Assembly (NCBI RefSeq): GCF_014489415.1
Contig: NZ_CP060822.1
Coordinates: 186,001-250,000 of the forward strand
Direction: 5' to 3'
DNA: 64,000 bases
Origin: Cylindrospermopsis curvispora GIHE-G1
GTDB taxonomy: Bacteria; Cyanobacteriota; Cyanobacteriia; Cyanobacteriales; Nostocaceae
Each line of letters starts with the position of its first letter. The first letter of the stretch is position 1. Below are positions 38,131 to 45,480 of this stretch, one piece after another. The notes below the pieces were generated by a model, which was given only the letters and a program-made list of their open reading frames with translations, searched no databases and was not told the origin of the DNA. Position numbers and translations under genes: made by a program.

Positions 38131-38520
38131 TTACCTGAAATTCGCTGTATCTAAAGGATGAATCTCAGTCCACTCACAATGCTGTGAAAATAGTATGTCG
38201 TGCTGGGAGCTTTCTGGATTAAAAATTGTTAATTCCTCTAGTAAATCCCATTCTATTTCATAATAGATTGTACTGGGAATAATGTGATTGTGAGTAATAT
38301 CATATAATGTGCCTAATTCTACATAACTTCTTTCATCTCCTGTATTTAAAACCCTCTGGCGATCGCTCGACTCCATAGTTTGTTTAAGCAGCAAAAAGAA
38401 CTGGATAATGCTTGATTTTCCGGAGCTATTACTGCCAAAAAATCCTGTGATAGGGCCTAAGGTAATGTCTCCTGTATCCCGCCACGATTTAAAGTTTTGA
38501 AACTTGATTTTTTTAAACAT
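38131..38520 (-). pseudogene. Truncated AAA ATPase (SMC/RecF-like, OLD/DUF3696 type)
   Basis: 129 aa starting MFKKIKFQNFKSWRDTGDI with Walker A GFFGSNSSGKSSIIQ (about residues 27-41), the N-terminus of an AAA15/21 ATPase that is normally 400-600 aa. The Walker B, signature and C-terminal regions are missing; the frame stops at 38131 and remnant PIN-like sequence follows. A HIP1 core (GGCGATCGCT) lies within. It could be a relic of an OLD-type defence gene. It starts 10 bp from the stop of the first array gene, on the same strand. Confidence 0.72.
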
Positions 38521-38529
38521 AAATATGAA

Positions 38530-39246
38530 CTATGGTAACACCATATCAGCATAACTATATATCTCAATGCCTAGAGATTTCGCTACCGGTATAGCCCGTT
38601 CATCCACCATAGGGGAAATCACAATTTTACGGTCAACCACTCTATTTTGACTTTTAGCGTAGAATTCCACCTTGCGACCAAAAACGTACATACCAGCTTT
38701 GTCAATGGAAGACTTAAGTTCACAGACAATAGTCAGTCCATTTTTGATAATTATATCCAATTCCACCTGCTCTGGGCGTCCAAATACTTCCCCCTCCTGG
38801 TCATAAAGGGTGAGATTGAGCACCTCCACCCCGAAGGACTGACCTAAAATAGCTTTAAGTCCATTACGGAAACTAGCTTCAGAATAGAGACCCCAGCGGG
38901 AACCAATAGCACCAATGGCGCTTTCATAACGACGGTTAGCCTTCTGGATCTCCTCCAGGGTAGCACTGTTCTGGGCTTCGATTCTGTCAAGACGTTGAGT
39001 ATTTTCCTCCCATTTGCGATTTTGCTCATCCCACTTACGAGCTTGCTCCTCCCTATCTCGCTGTAACTCATTCAAAACTCGGTCAAATTTTTCGTCGAAC
39101 TCAGTCCGGGGGGTGTAATATTCTGACACCGTGCGCAAGACGAAATCCCGTACCCCCGGTTCTTCGGCGAGCTCCCGTAGGGAGTGCTTCGCAATCGCCC
39201 GGGGCAATTCTTTTTGGATTAATGCTTTAATTTCAGCCTCTATCAT
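38530..39246 (-). CDS. Coiled-coil PD-(D/E)XK nuclease-like protein (DUF3782-type), array copy 1
   Basis: 238 aa, ATG 39246. Order: helical N-terminus (MIEAEIKALIQKELPRAI), a coiled coil with one WDEQNRK heptad, then RYESAIGAIGSRWGLYSEA and a nuclease-like domain with Asp in VELDIIIKNG and ExK in CELKS (about residues 170-187). Differs from the other copies by eight extra residues near 19-26, created by a 24-bp palindromic insertion that keeps the frame. It belongs to a family of cyanobacterial PD-(D/E)XK proteins of unknown role. Its upstream spacer contains MITE copy C. Confidence 0.82.
   Translation of the reverse strand: MIEAEIKALIQKELPRAIAKHSLRELAEEPGVRDFVLRTVSEYYTPRTEFDEKFDRVLNELQRDREEQARKWDEQNRKWEENTQRLDRIEAQNSATLEEIQKANRRYESAIGAIGSRWGLYSEASFRNGLKAILGQSFGVEVLNLTLYDQEGEVFGRPEQVELDIIIKNGLTIVCELKSSIDKAGMYVFGRKVEFYAKSQNRVVDRKIVISPMVDERAIPVAKSLGIEIYSYADMVLP
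39169..39192. repeat. 24-bp palindromic insertion inside array copy 1
   Basis: Array copies 2-4 read TTCGGC-AATCGCC here; copy 1 has 24 extra bases (GAGCTCCCGTAGGGAGTGCT plus TCGC) between those halves. With flanks it folds around CTCCC/GGGAG plus GCG/CGC. Such short palindromes are dispersed in cyanobacterial genomes. The insertion adds eight codons without breaking the frame. Confidence 0.75.
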
Positions 39247-39361
39247 AGGTTTTGGTATAGATGTTGAAATGCTCCCCTCAAATGGTAGGGATTCTGGTAA
39301 CTAGTTTTTAGCTACTTACCCATATTATAACCTCTAATTTTAGGATCTTTGTAAACTCTAC

Positions 39362-39478
39362 TAAGTAAAGATGCACAATTGCAGGATGGGTTAGCGGTAG
39401 GTTAACCCATGGGGGTGTTGGGTTCATACTTCAACCCAACCTAGCTTCATTTTATATTTAATTACACTCACACACTTA
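39362..39478 (-). repeat. MITE copy C, upstream of array copy 1
   Basis: 117 bp between TA copies, long form with two hairpins, slightly diverged (AGTAAAGATGCACAATT left end, CACACACT right end). It sits at the same position relative to the array gene as copies D and E. Orientation is given as the array's; sequence polarity is as in the other plus-strand copies. Confidence 0.85.
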
Positions 39479-39509
39479 ATTCCTTAACAGAGTAGAGTGT
39501 GATTATAAG

Positions 39510-40277
39510 CTATGATACCACCATGTCAGCGTAACTATATGTCTCAATACCTAGGGATTTCGCTACCGGTATAGCCCGTTCATCCACCATGGGGGAAATC
39601 ACAATTTTACGGTCAACCACTCTATTTTGATTTTTAGCGTAGAATTCCGCCTTGCGACCAAAAACGTACATACCAGCTTTGTCAATGGAAGATTTAAGTT
39701 CACAGACAATAGTCAGTCCATTTTTGATAATTATATCCAATTCCACCTGCTCTGGGCGTCCAAATACTTCCCCCTCCTGGTCATAAAGGGTAAGATTGAG
39801 CACCTCCACCCCGAAGGACTGCCCAAGAATAGCCTTGAGTCCATTACGGAAACTAGCTTCAGAATAGAGACCCCAGCGGGAACCAATAGCACCAATGGCG
39901 CTTTCATAACGACGGTTAGCCTTCTGGATTTCCTCTAGAGTAGCACTATTCTGAGCTTCGATTCTGTCAAGACGTTGAGTATTTTCCTCCCATTTGCGAT
40001 TTTGCTCATCCCATTTACGATTTTGCTCATCCCACTTCTGAGCTTGCTCAGCTTGAAAAGCATCGAATTTGCGATTTTGCTCATCCCACTTACGAGCTTG
40101 CTCCTCCCTGTCTCGCTGTAACTCATTCAAAACTCGGTCAAATTTTTCGTCGAACTCAGTCCGGGGGGTGTAATATTCTGACACCGTGCGCAAGACGAAA
40201 TCCCGTACCCCCGGTTCTTCGGCAATCGCCCTGGGCAATTCTTTTTGGATTAATGCTTTAATTTCAGCCTCTATCAT
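39510..40277 (-). CDS. Coiled-coil PD-(D/E)XK nuclease-like protein, array copy 2
   Basis: 255 aa from ATG 40277 (the longer frame from 40313 adds residues not shared by the other copies). Almost identical to copies 3 and 4 except in the coiled coil, which holds one FDAFQAEQAQKWDEQNRK unit plus extra WDEQNRK heptads: 25 residues more than the basic 230-aa form. The nuclease-like D...ExK residues (VELDII, CELKS) are intact. Ends ETYSYADMVVS. The gene and its spacer form a tandem unit of about 1.03 kb. Confidence 0.82.
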   Translation of the reverse strand: MIEAEIKALIQKELPRAIAEEPGVRDFVLRTVSEYYTPRTEFDEKFDRVLNELQRDREEQARKWDEQNRKFDAFQAEQAQKWDEQNRKWDEQNRKWEENTQRLDRIEAQNSATLEEIQKANRRYESAIGAIGSRWGLYSEASFRNGLKAILGQSFGVEVLNLTLYDQEGEVFGRPEQVELDIIIKNGLTIVCELKSSIDKAGMYVFGRKAEFYAKNQNRVVDRKIVISPMVDERAIPVAKSLGIETYSYADMVVS

Positions 40278-40393
40278 AGGTTTTGGGTATAGATGTTGAA
40301 ATGCTCCCCTCAAATGGTAGGGATTCTGGTAACTAGTTTTTAGCTACTTACCCATATTATAACCTCTAATTTTAGGATCTTTGTAAACTCTAC

Positions 40394-40510
40394 TAAGTAA
40401 AGATGCACAATTGCAGGATGGGTTAGCGGTAGGGTAACCCATGGGGGTGTTGGGTTCATACTTCAACCCAACCTAGCTTCATTTTATATTTAATTACACT
40501 CACACACTTA
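40394..40510 (-). repeat. MITE copy D, upstream of array copy 2
   Basis: 117 bp, essentially the same sequence as copy C and at the equivalent position in the spacer, so it was copied together with the gene. Confidence 0.85.
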
Positions 40511-40541
40511 ATTCCTTAACAGAGTATGGTGTGATTATAAG

Positions 40542-41276
40542 CTATGATACCACCATATCAGCGTAACTATATATTTCAATGCCTAGGGACTTCGCTACTG
40601 GTATAGCCCGTTCATCCACCATGGGGGAAATCACAATTTTACGGTCAACCACTCTATTTTGACTTTTAGCGTAGAATTCCGCCTTGCGACCAAAAACGTA
40701 CATACCAGCTTTGTCAATGGAAGATTTAAGTTCACAGACAATAGTCAGTCCATTTTTGATAATTATATCCAATTCCACCTGCTCTGGGCGTCCAAATACT
40801 TCCCCCTCCTGGTCATAAAGGGTAAGATTGAGCACCTCCACCCCGAAGGACTGCCCAAGAATAGCCTTGAGTCCATTACGGAAACTAGCTTCAGAATAGA
40901 GACCCCAGCGGGAACCAATAGCACCAATGGCGCTTTCATAACGACGGTTAGCCTTCTGGATTTCCTCTAGAGTAGCACTATTCTGAGCTTCGATTCTGTC
41001 AAGACGTTGAGTATTTTCCTCCCATTTGCGATTTTGCTCATCCCATTTACGATTTTGCTCATCCCACTTACGATTTTGCTCATCCCACTTACGAGCTTGC
41101 TCCTCCCTGTCTCGCTGTAACTCATTCAAAACTCGGTCAAATTTTTCGTCGAACTCAGTCCGGGGGGTGTAATATTCTGACACCGTGCGCAAGACGAAAT
41201 CCCGTACCCCCGGTTCTTCGGCAATCGCCCTGGGCAATTCTTTTTGGATTAATGCTTTAATTTCAGCCTCTATCAT
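40542..41276 (-). CDS. Coiled-coil PD-(D/E)XK nuclease-like protein, array copy 3
   Basis: 244 aa, ATG 41276. The coiled coil has three consecutive WDEQNRK heptads and no FDAFQAEQAQ unit, i.e. 14 residues more than the basic form. The remainder matches copies 2 and 4 nearly exactly, including the D...ExK nuclease signature. No frameshift. The upstream spacer holds MITE copy E. Confidence 0.82.
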   Translation of the reverse strand: MIEAEIKALIQKELPRAIAEEPGVRDFVLRTVSEYYTPRTEFDEKFDRVLNELQRDREEQARKWDEQNRKWDEQNRKWDEQNRKWEENTQRLDRIEAQNSATLEEIQKANRRYESAIGAIGSRWGLYSEASFRNGLKAILGQSFGVEVLNLTLYDQEGEVFGRPEQVELDIIIKNGLTIVCELKSSIDKAGMYVFGRKAEFYAKSQNRVVDRKIVISPMVDERAIPVAKSLGIEIYSYADMVVS

Positions 41277-41393
41277 AGGTTTTCGGTTATAGATGTTGAA
41301 ATGCTCCCCTCAAATGGTAGGGATTCTGGTAACTAGTTTTTAGCTACTTACCCATATTATAACCTCTAATTTTAGGATCTTTGTAAACTCTAC

Positions 41394-41515
41394 TAAGTAA
41401 AGATGTACAATTATTTGCAGGATGGGTTAGTGGTAGGGGTAACCCATGGGGGTGTTGGGTTCATACTTCAACCCAACCTAGGTTCATTTTATATTTAATT
41501 CCACTCACCTACTTA
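41394..41515 (-). repeat. MITE copy E, upstream of array copy 3
   Basis: 122 bp; same position in the spacer as C and D but closer in sequence to the consensus (ACAATTATTTGCAGG; CCACTCACCTACT-TA). The equivalent site upstream of array copy 4 (42480-42490) has no MITE and reads CTACTAATTCC. Confidence 0.85.
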
Positions 41516-41546
41516 ATTCCTCAACAGAGTATGGTGTGATTATAAG

Positions 41547-42368
41547 CTATGATACCACCATATCAGCGTAACTATATATCTCAATGCCTAGGGACTTCGC
41601 TACTGGTATAGCCCGTTCATCCACCATGGGGGAAATCACAATTTTACGGTCAACCACTCTATTTTGACTTTTAGCGTAGAATTCCGCCTTGCGACCAAAA
41701 ACGTACATACCAGCTTTGTCAATGGAAGATTTAAGTTCACAGACAATAGTCAGTCCATTTTTGATAATTATATCCAATTCCACCTGCTCTGGGCGTCCAA
41801 ATACTTCCCCCTCCTGGTCATAAAGGGTAAGATTGAGCACCTCCACCCCGAAGGACTGCCCAAGAATAGCCTTGAGTCCATTACGGAAACTAGCTTCAGA
41901 ATAGAGACCCCAGCGGGAACCAATAGCACCAATGGCGCTTTCATAACGACGGTTAGCCTTCTGGATTTCCTCTAGAGTAGCACTATTCTGAGCTTCGATT
42001 CTGTCAAGACGTTGAGTATTTTCCTCCCATTTGCGATTTTGCTCATCCCATTTACGATTTTGCTCATCCCACTTTTGAGCTTGCTCAGCTTGAAAAGCAT
42101 CGAACTTACGATTTTGCTCATCCCACTTTTGAGCTTGCTCAGCTTGAAAAGCATCGAATTTGCGATTTTGCTCATCCCACTTACGAGCTTGCTCTTCCCT
42201 ATCTCGCTGTAACTCATTCAAAACTCGGTCAAATTTTTCGTCGAACTCAGTCCGGGGGGTGTAATATTCTGACACCGTGCGCAATACAAAATCCCGCACC
42301 CCCGGTTCTTCGGCAATCGCCCGGGGCAATTCTTTTTGGATTAATGCTTTAATTTCAGCCTCTATCAT
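41547..42368 (-). CDS. Coiled-coil PD-(D/E)XK nuclease-like protein, array copy 4
   Basis: 273 aa, ATG 42368, the longest of the array. The coiled coil contains two FDAFQAEQAQKWDEQNRK units and extra WDEQNRK heptads, 43 residues more than the basic form. The catalytic-type residues are intact. Its upstream spacer lacks the MITE and so shows the pre-insertion site. Confidence 0.82.
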   Translation of the reverse strand: MIEAEIKALIQKELPRAIAEEPGVRDFVLRTVSEYYTPRTEFDEKFDRVLNELQRDREEQARKWDEQNRKFDAFQAEQAQKWDEQNRKFDAFQAEQAQKWDEQNRKWDEQNRKWEENTQRLDRIEAQNSATLEEIQKANRRYESAIGAIGSRWGLYSEASFRNGLKAILGQSFGVEVLNLTLYDQEGEVFGRPEQVELDIIIKNGLTIVCELKSSIDKAGMYVFGRKAEFYAKSQNRVVDRKIVISPMVDERAIPVAKSLGIEIYSYADMVVS

Positions 42369-42516
42369 AGGTTTTGGTATAGATGTTGAAATGCTCCCCT
42401 CAAATGGTAGGAATTCTGCTAACCAGTTTTTAGGTGTTCACCCGTATTATAACCTCTAATTTTAGGATCTGTGTAAACTCTACTAATTCCTAAACAGGGT
42501 AGGGTGTGATTATAAG

Positions 42517-42850
42517 CTATGATACCACCATATCAGCGTAACTATATATCTCAATGCCTAGGAATTTCGCTACTGGTATAGCTCGGTCATCCACCATGGG
42601 GGAAATCACAATTTTACGGTCAACCACTCTATTTTGACTTTTACCGTAGAATTCCGCCTTGCGACCAAAAACGTACATACCAGCTTTGTCAATGGAAGAC
42701 TTAAGTTCACAGACAATAGTCAGTCCATTTTTGATAATTATATCCAATTCCACCTGCTCTGGGCGTCCAAATACTTCCCCCTCCTGGTCATAAAGGGTGA
42801 GATTGAGCACCTCCACCCCGAAGGACTGACCTAAAATAGCTTTAAGTCCA
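42517..42850 (-). pseudogene. Array copy 5, 5'-truncated
   Basis: The C-terminal ~110 codons of the array gene (GLKAILGQSFGVEVLNLTLY to YSYADMVVS) survive. Homology stops at 42850, with unrelated sequence beyond that forms the upstream region of the methyltransferase gene. The open frame extends to 42894 only by chance. It shares several single-base variants with copy 1 that copies 2-4 lack. Confidence 0.85.
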
Positions 42851-42920
42851 TCGCCACTTAGGAAGCTAAATCTGCTACAATCAGTAAAGGTCAAAAGAAT
42901 TTTACGGACAAATCTTTCTT

Positions 42921-43574
42921 ATGCTGCTGCGACCAGAACAACGTCTAAAAATAGACGACACCGATGATAACCTATTTTACGACTACCCACGATTGGTAAC
43001 TCATGTTGATGATGGGTTTATTCAGCAGCTAACCGATATATATCGTCAATATCTGCAACCCAAAACCCGCATTTTTGACATGATGAGTAGCTGGGTATCC
43101 CATTTACCACCAGAAGTAGACTTTGACCATGTGGAAGGGCACGGACTAAACCCTGAGGAATTAGCACGCAATCCTCGTTTAAATCACTACTTTGTTCAAA
43201 ATATCAACGCCCAACCCCAGCTACCACTAGCCAACCAGGATTTTCATGCTGTGATCAATTGCGTTTCTGTGCAGTATATCCAATATCCAGAAGCTATATT
43301 TTCAGAAATTCATCGTATTCTCAAACCTGGTGGTGTGGCCATTATTAGTTTTTCCAATCGGATGTTCTATCAGAAGGCAATTCAAATCTGGCGTGATGGC
43401 ACAGAATCATCCAGAGTAGAGTTAGTCAAACGTTATTTTGCTTCCGTACCCGGTTTTACCACCCCTAAGGTGATTGCTACTAGAGCACAAGCTCCCCATT
43501 TAATACAACAATGGTTGGGTTTACCTGGAGGAGACCCATTTTACGCGGTGATAGCTCATCGAGCCTTCAAGTAA
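42921..43574 (+). CDS. Class I SAM-dependent methyltransferase
   Basis: 217 aa, ATG start. Domain pattern: FDMMSSWVSHLPPEV (motif I region, about residues 53-67, lacking the usual GxGxG), HAVINCVSVQYIQYPEAIFSEIHRILKPGGVAIISFSNRMF (about 110-150), the Methyltransf_11 core ending with the LKPGG turn. The substrate is unknown; small-molecule methylation is likely. The gene is divergent from the broken array copy 5, whose truncation point lies about 70 bp upstream. Confidence 0.82.
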   Translation: MLLRPEQRLKIDDTDDNLFYDYPRLVTHVDDGFIQQLTDIYRQYLQPKTRIFDMMSSWVSHLPPEVDFDHVEGHGLNPEELARNPRLNHYFVQNINAQPQLPLANQDFHAVINCVSVQYIQYPEAIFSEIHRILKPGGVAIISFSNRMFYQKAIQIWRDGTESSRVELVKRYFASVPGFTTPKVIATRAQAPHLIQQWLGLPGGDPFYAVIAHRAFK

Positions 43575-43720
43575 AAATACTTAAAATTAAGTAGCATATT
43601 TTAGAAAAGAATAGAAAAATAATAAGGAAATAATAAATTTTTCCTTACAAATGATCACAAGAAAATCGCCGAAAGGCACGGAAGCCACTTGGCTTTAGAC
43701 AGGAAGTGCCAACGGCGAAT

Positions 43721-44093
43721 TTATTCGCCTTGATATTTAACCGTGATGCGGATAATATACCTTTTAATAACATCTGCTGAAACCTGTCCAGCAGTGGAAT
43801 AAAAATAACTATTAGTCCATAGGCTAGGAAGTTTAAGTAATTCAGGAAATTTTCGTCTTAACAAGCAAGATAACCGTCCTTTAAAAGCTTTAACCACTTG
43901 ATTTATAGCAACATCTGGTTGATGTTCTACAAATAAATGAACATGGTGCAACCTCAAGAGCGAGGATATCCCAGTCTTTTTCTTTGGCTAGTTCGTAAAT
44001 TATCTGTCGAAGGCGTTTAGGTATCTATACAAGATGCACTACTGCATTACCTTTTGAGTGATTTCCTATTCTGTATTCCAGTGTTGTCTTCAT
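43721..44093 (-). pseudogene. tnpA: tnpA pseudogene, IS200/IS605 HUH transposase (copy 2)
   Basis: Carries the same premature stop (Trp to TAG after VVHLV) and the same frame-shifting loss before the HUH motif as copy 1. In addition, four bases (GAAG) are missing after the catalytic-Tyr segment KRYI, so the C-terminus reads through to ITVKYQGE instead of EDPHHG. HVHLF survives in the shifted frame (43721-43957). Not functional. Confidence 0.86.
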
Positions 44094-44142
44094 ATTGTTT
44101 CGTGGCTGCTATTGACAAGTAAATCATATCTCAACTATACTT

Positions 44143-45459
44143 TTGAAATCAACAAACATTGAAGGTCGAACAATGTACGGATGCCAACAAGTTCTTATCA
44201 AGTCCGATAAATCAATAACAGCCATATTGGAGTACGTCTGCACAGAAGCTAAAAAGCTGACAAATTGTGGCGTTTACTATTCTAGGCAGATGTACTTTAA
44301 AACTGGTTATATTCCTAGTAGAGCATATTTGCATAAACAACTAGGAACTTATCAGAAAAACGTTCATTATCAGGCATTGTATTCTGATACTTCTCAACAA
44401 ATACTAACCAGTGTAGCTGAATCCTTTAAATCATACATTGAGCTAGTAAAAGCTGCAAAAAAGGGCGAAGTTTCCCAAAAACCCAAATTACCTAATTACT
44501 GTAAAAGTGTTATGACTGTAGCTACTTTTACGGGCAGGTCATTAAAGTTAATTGATGGGATGATTAGGTTTCCTTTGGGAACAAAAGTTAAGGCATGGTT
44601 TGGGATAGATTCTTTTTGTCTACCAATGCCATCTAACCTTGACTTCAAATCAATCAGAGAAGTACGTATTTTACCTAGAAATAGACAATTTTATGCAGAA
44701 TTTGTCTATCAGGTAGATGAAATAAAATCTGATGTTGATAGAAATAATGTTTTAGGGATTGACCACGGGTTAAATAACTGGTTAACTTGTGTTTCTAATC
44801 TGGGAACATCATTTATTGTTGATGGACTTCATTTAAAAAGTTTAAATCAGTGGTACAACAAATCAGTAGCTAAACTTAAAAGTGATAAACAGCAGGGTTT
44901 TTGGTCTAACAGATTAGCTGCTATTACCGAAAAAAGAAACCGACAAATGCGTGATGCAGTTAACAAAGCTGCAAGAATAGTCGTTAACCACTGTATTGAA
45001 AATAAGATTGGTGCTATTGTTTTTGGATGGAATAAAGGACAAAAAGATAGTATTGATTTGGGGTCTAAAAACAATCAGAAGTTTGTCCAAATTCCCACAG
45101 CAAGATTAAAAGACCGTATTGCTCAATTATGTAAACAATACGGAATAGATTTTATTGAAACAGAAGAATCATACACTTCTCAATCATCGTTTTTTGATTG
45201 CGACAATATACCTAAATTCGGTGAAAAACCCGAAGGGTGGGAAGCAAGCGGGAAACGAGTTAGTCGTGGAGTATATGAAACTTCTGATGGGTTCAAAATT
45301 AATGCGGACTGTAATGGTGCTGCTAATATTTTGAAAAAAGTAGCGGTGATGCTAGGAATTAATCTTAGCGGAATCAGTAGAGGCTGTTTAAGCCAGCCTC
45401 AGAAAGTTCGTTTATGGACTCTTCAGAAATCTCCGTGTCTTCAGACCGGAGAAGCTTAA
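44143..45459 (+). CDS. tnpB: TnpB RNA-guided nuclease-type protein, intact
   Basis: 438 aa from TTG 44143, or 428 aa from ATG 44173 (MYGCQQVLIKS), which I think more likely. The three RuvC acidic positions are present: Asp in VLGIDHGLNNW (about 207), Glu in FIETEESYTS (about 350) and Asp in INADCNGAANIL (about 395). The CxxC zinc-finger pairs found between RuvC-II and RuvC-III in many TnpBs are absent; in their place is a GEKPEGWEASGKRVSRG stretch, as in a common cyanobacterial clade. Well-studied TnpBs cut DNA at the empty donor site guided by an RNA from the element's right end; the same role is inferred here. It has stayed intact although tnpA is dead. Confidence 0.88.
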   Translation: MKSTNIEGRTMYGCQQVLIKSDKSITAILEYVCTEAKKLTNCGVYYSRQMYFKTGYIPSRAYLHKQLGTYQKNVHYQALYSDTSQQILTSVAESFKSYIELVKAAKKGEVSQKPKLPNYCKSVMTVATFTGRSLKLIDGMIRFPLGTKVKAWFGIDSFCLPMPSNLDFKSIREVRILPRNRQFYAEFVYQVDEIKSDVDRNNVLGIDHGLNNWLTCVSNLGTSFIVDGLHLKSLNQWYNKSVAKLKSDKQQGFWSNRLAAITEKRNRQMRDAVNKAARIVVNHCIENKIGAIVFGWNKGQKDSIDLGSKNNQKFVQIPTARLKDRIAQLCKQYGIDFIETEESYTSQSSFFDCDNIPKFGEKPEGWEASGKRVSRGVYETSDGFKINADCNGAANILKKVAVMLGINLSGISRGCLSQPQKVRLWTLQKSPCLQTGEA

Positions 45460-45480
45460 CCTGCATTAAATTGGTAATTG
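45330..45480 (+). ncRNA. Putative TnpB guide (omega) RNA, boundaries approximate
   Basis: By analogy with IS200/IS605 elements the guide RNA scaffold overlaps the tnpB 3' end and its guide is the flanking DNA. A hairpin TCTCCG-T-GTC/GAC-CGGAGA (45430-45452) precedes the element end at 45459, and the guide would start with CCTGCATTAAATTGG. The overlap and hairpin are seen; RNA production is inferred. Confidence 0.4.

Larger units (their letters stand above)
43659..45459 (+). mobile_element. IS200/IS605-type element, copy 2 (tnpB intact)
   Basis: 1801 bp. The left end AAGAAAATCGCCG follows TCAC (43655-43658), and the right end coincides with the tnpB stop. Divergent tnpA (minus, broken) and tnpB (plus, intact). 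Near-identical to copy 1 apart from the 421-bp deletion there and a 4-bp loss near the tnpA 3' end here. Confidence 0.88.

Noticed and set aside
39627-42834. Plus-strand frames of 66-103 aa repeated in each array unit
   Set aside because: Antisense shadows of the conserved nuclease-like domain; no start signals.
38530-42894. Tandem 1-kb repeats as a CRISPR array or as an assembly artefact
   Set aside because: Units are whole genes with spacers, far too long for CRISPR. The copies differ in coiled-coil length and point changes, which argues against simple mis-assembly, though long reads would settle it.
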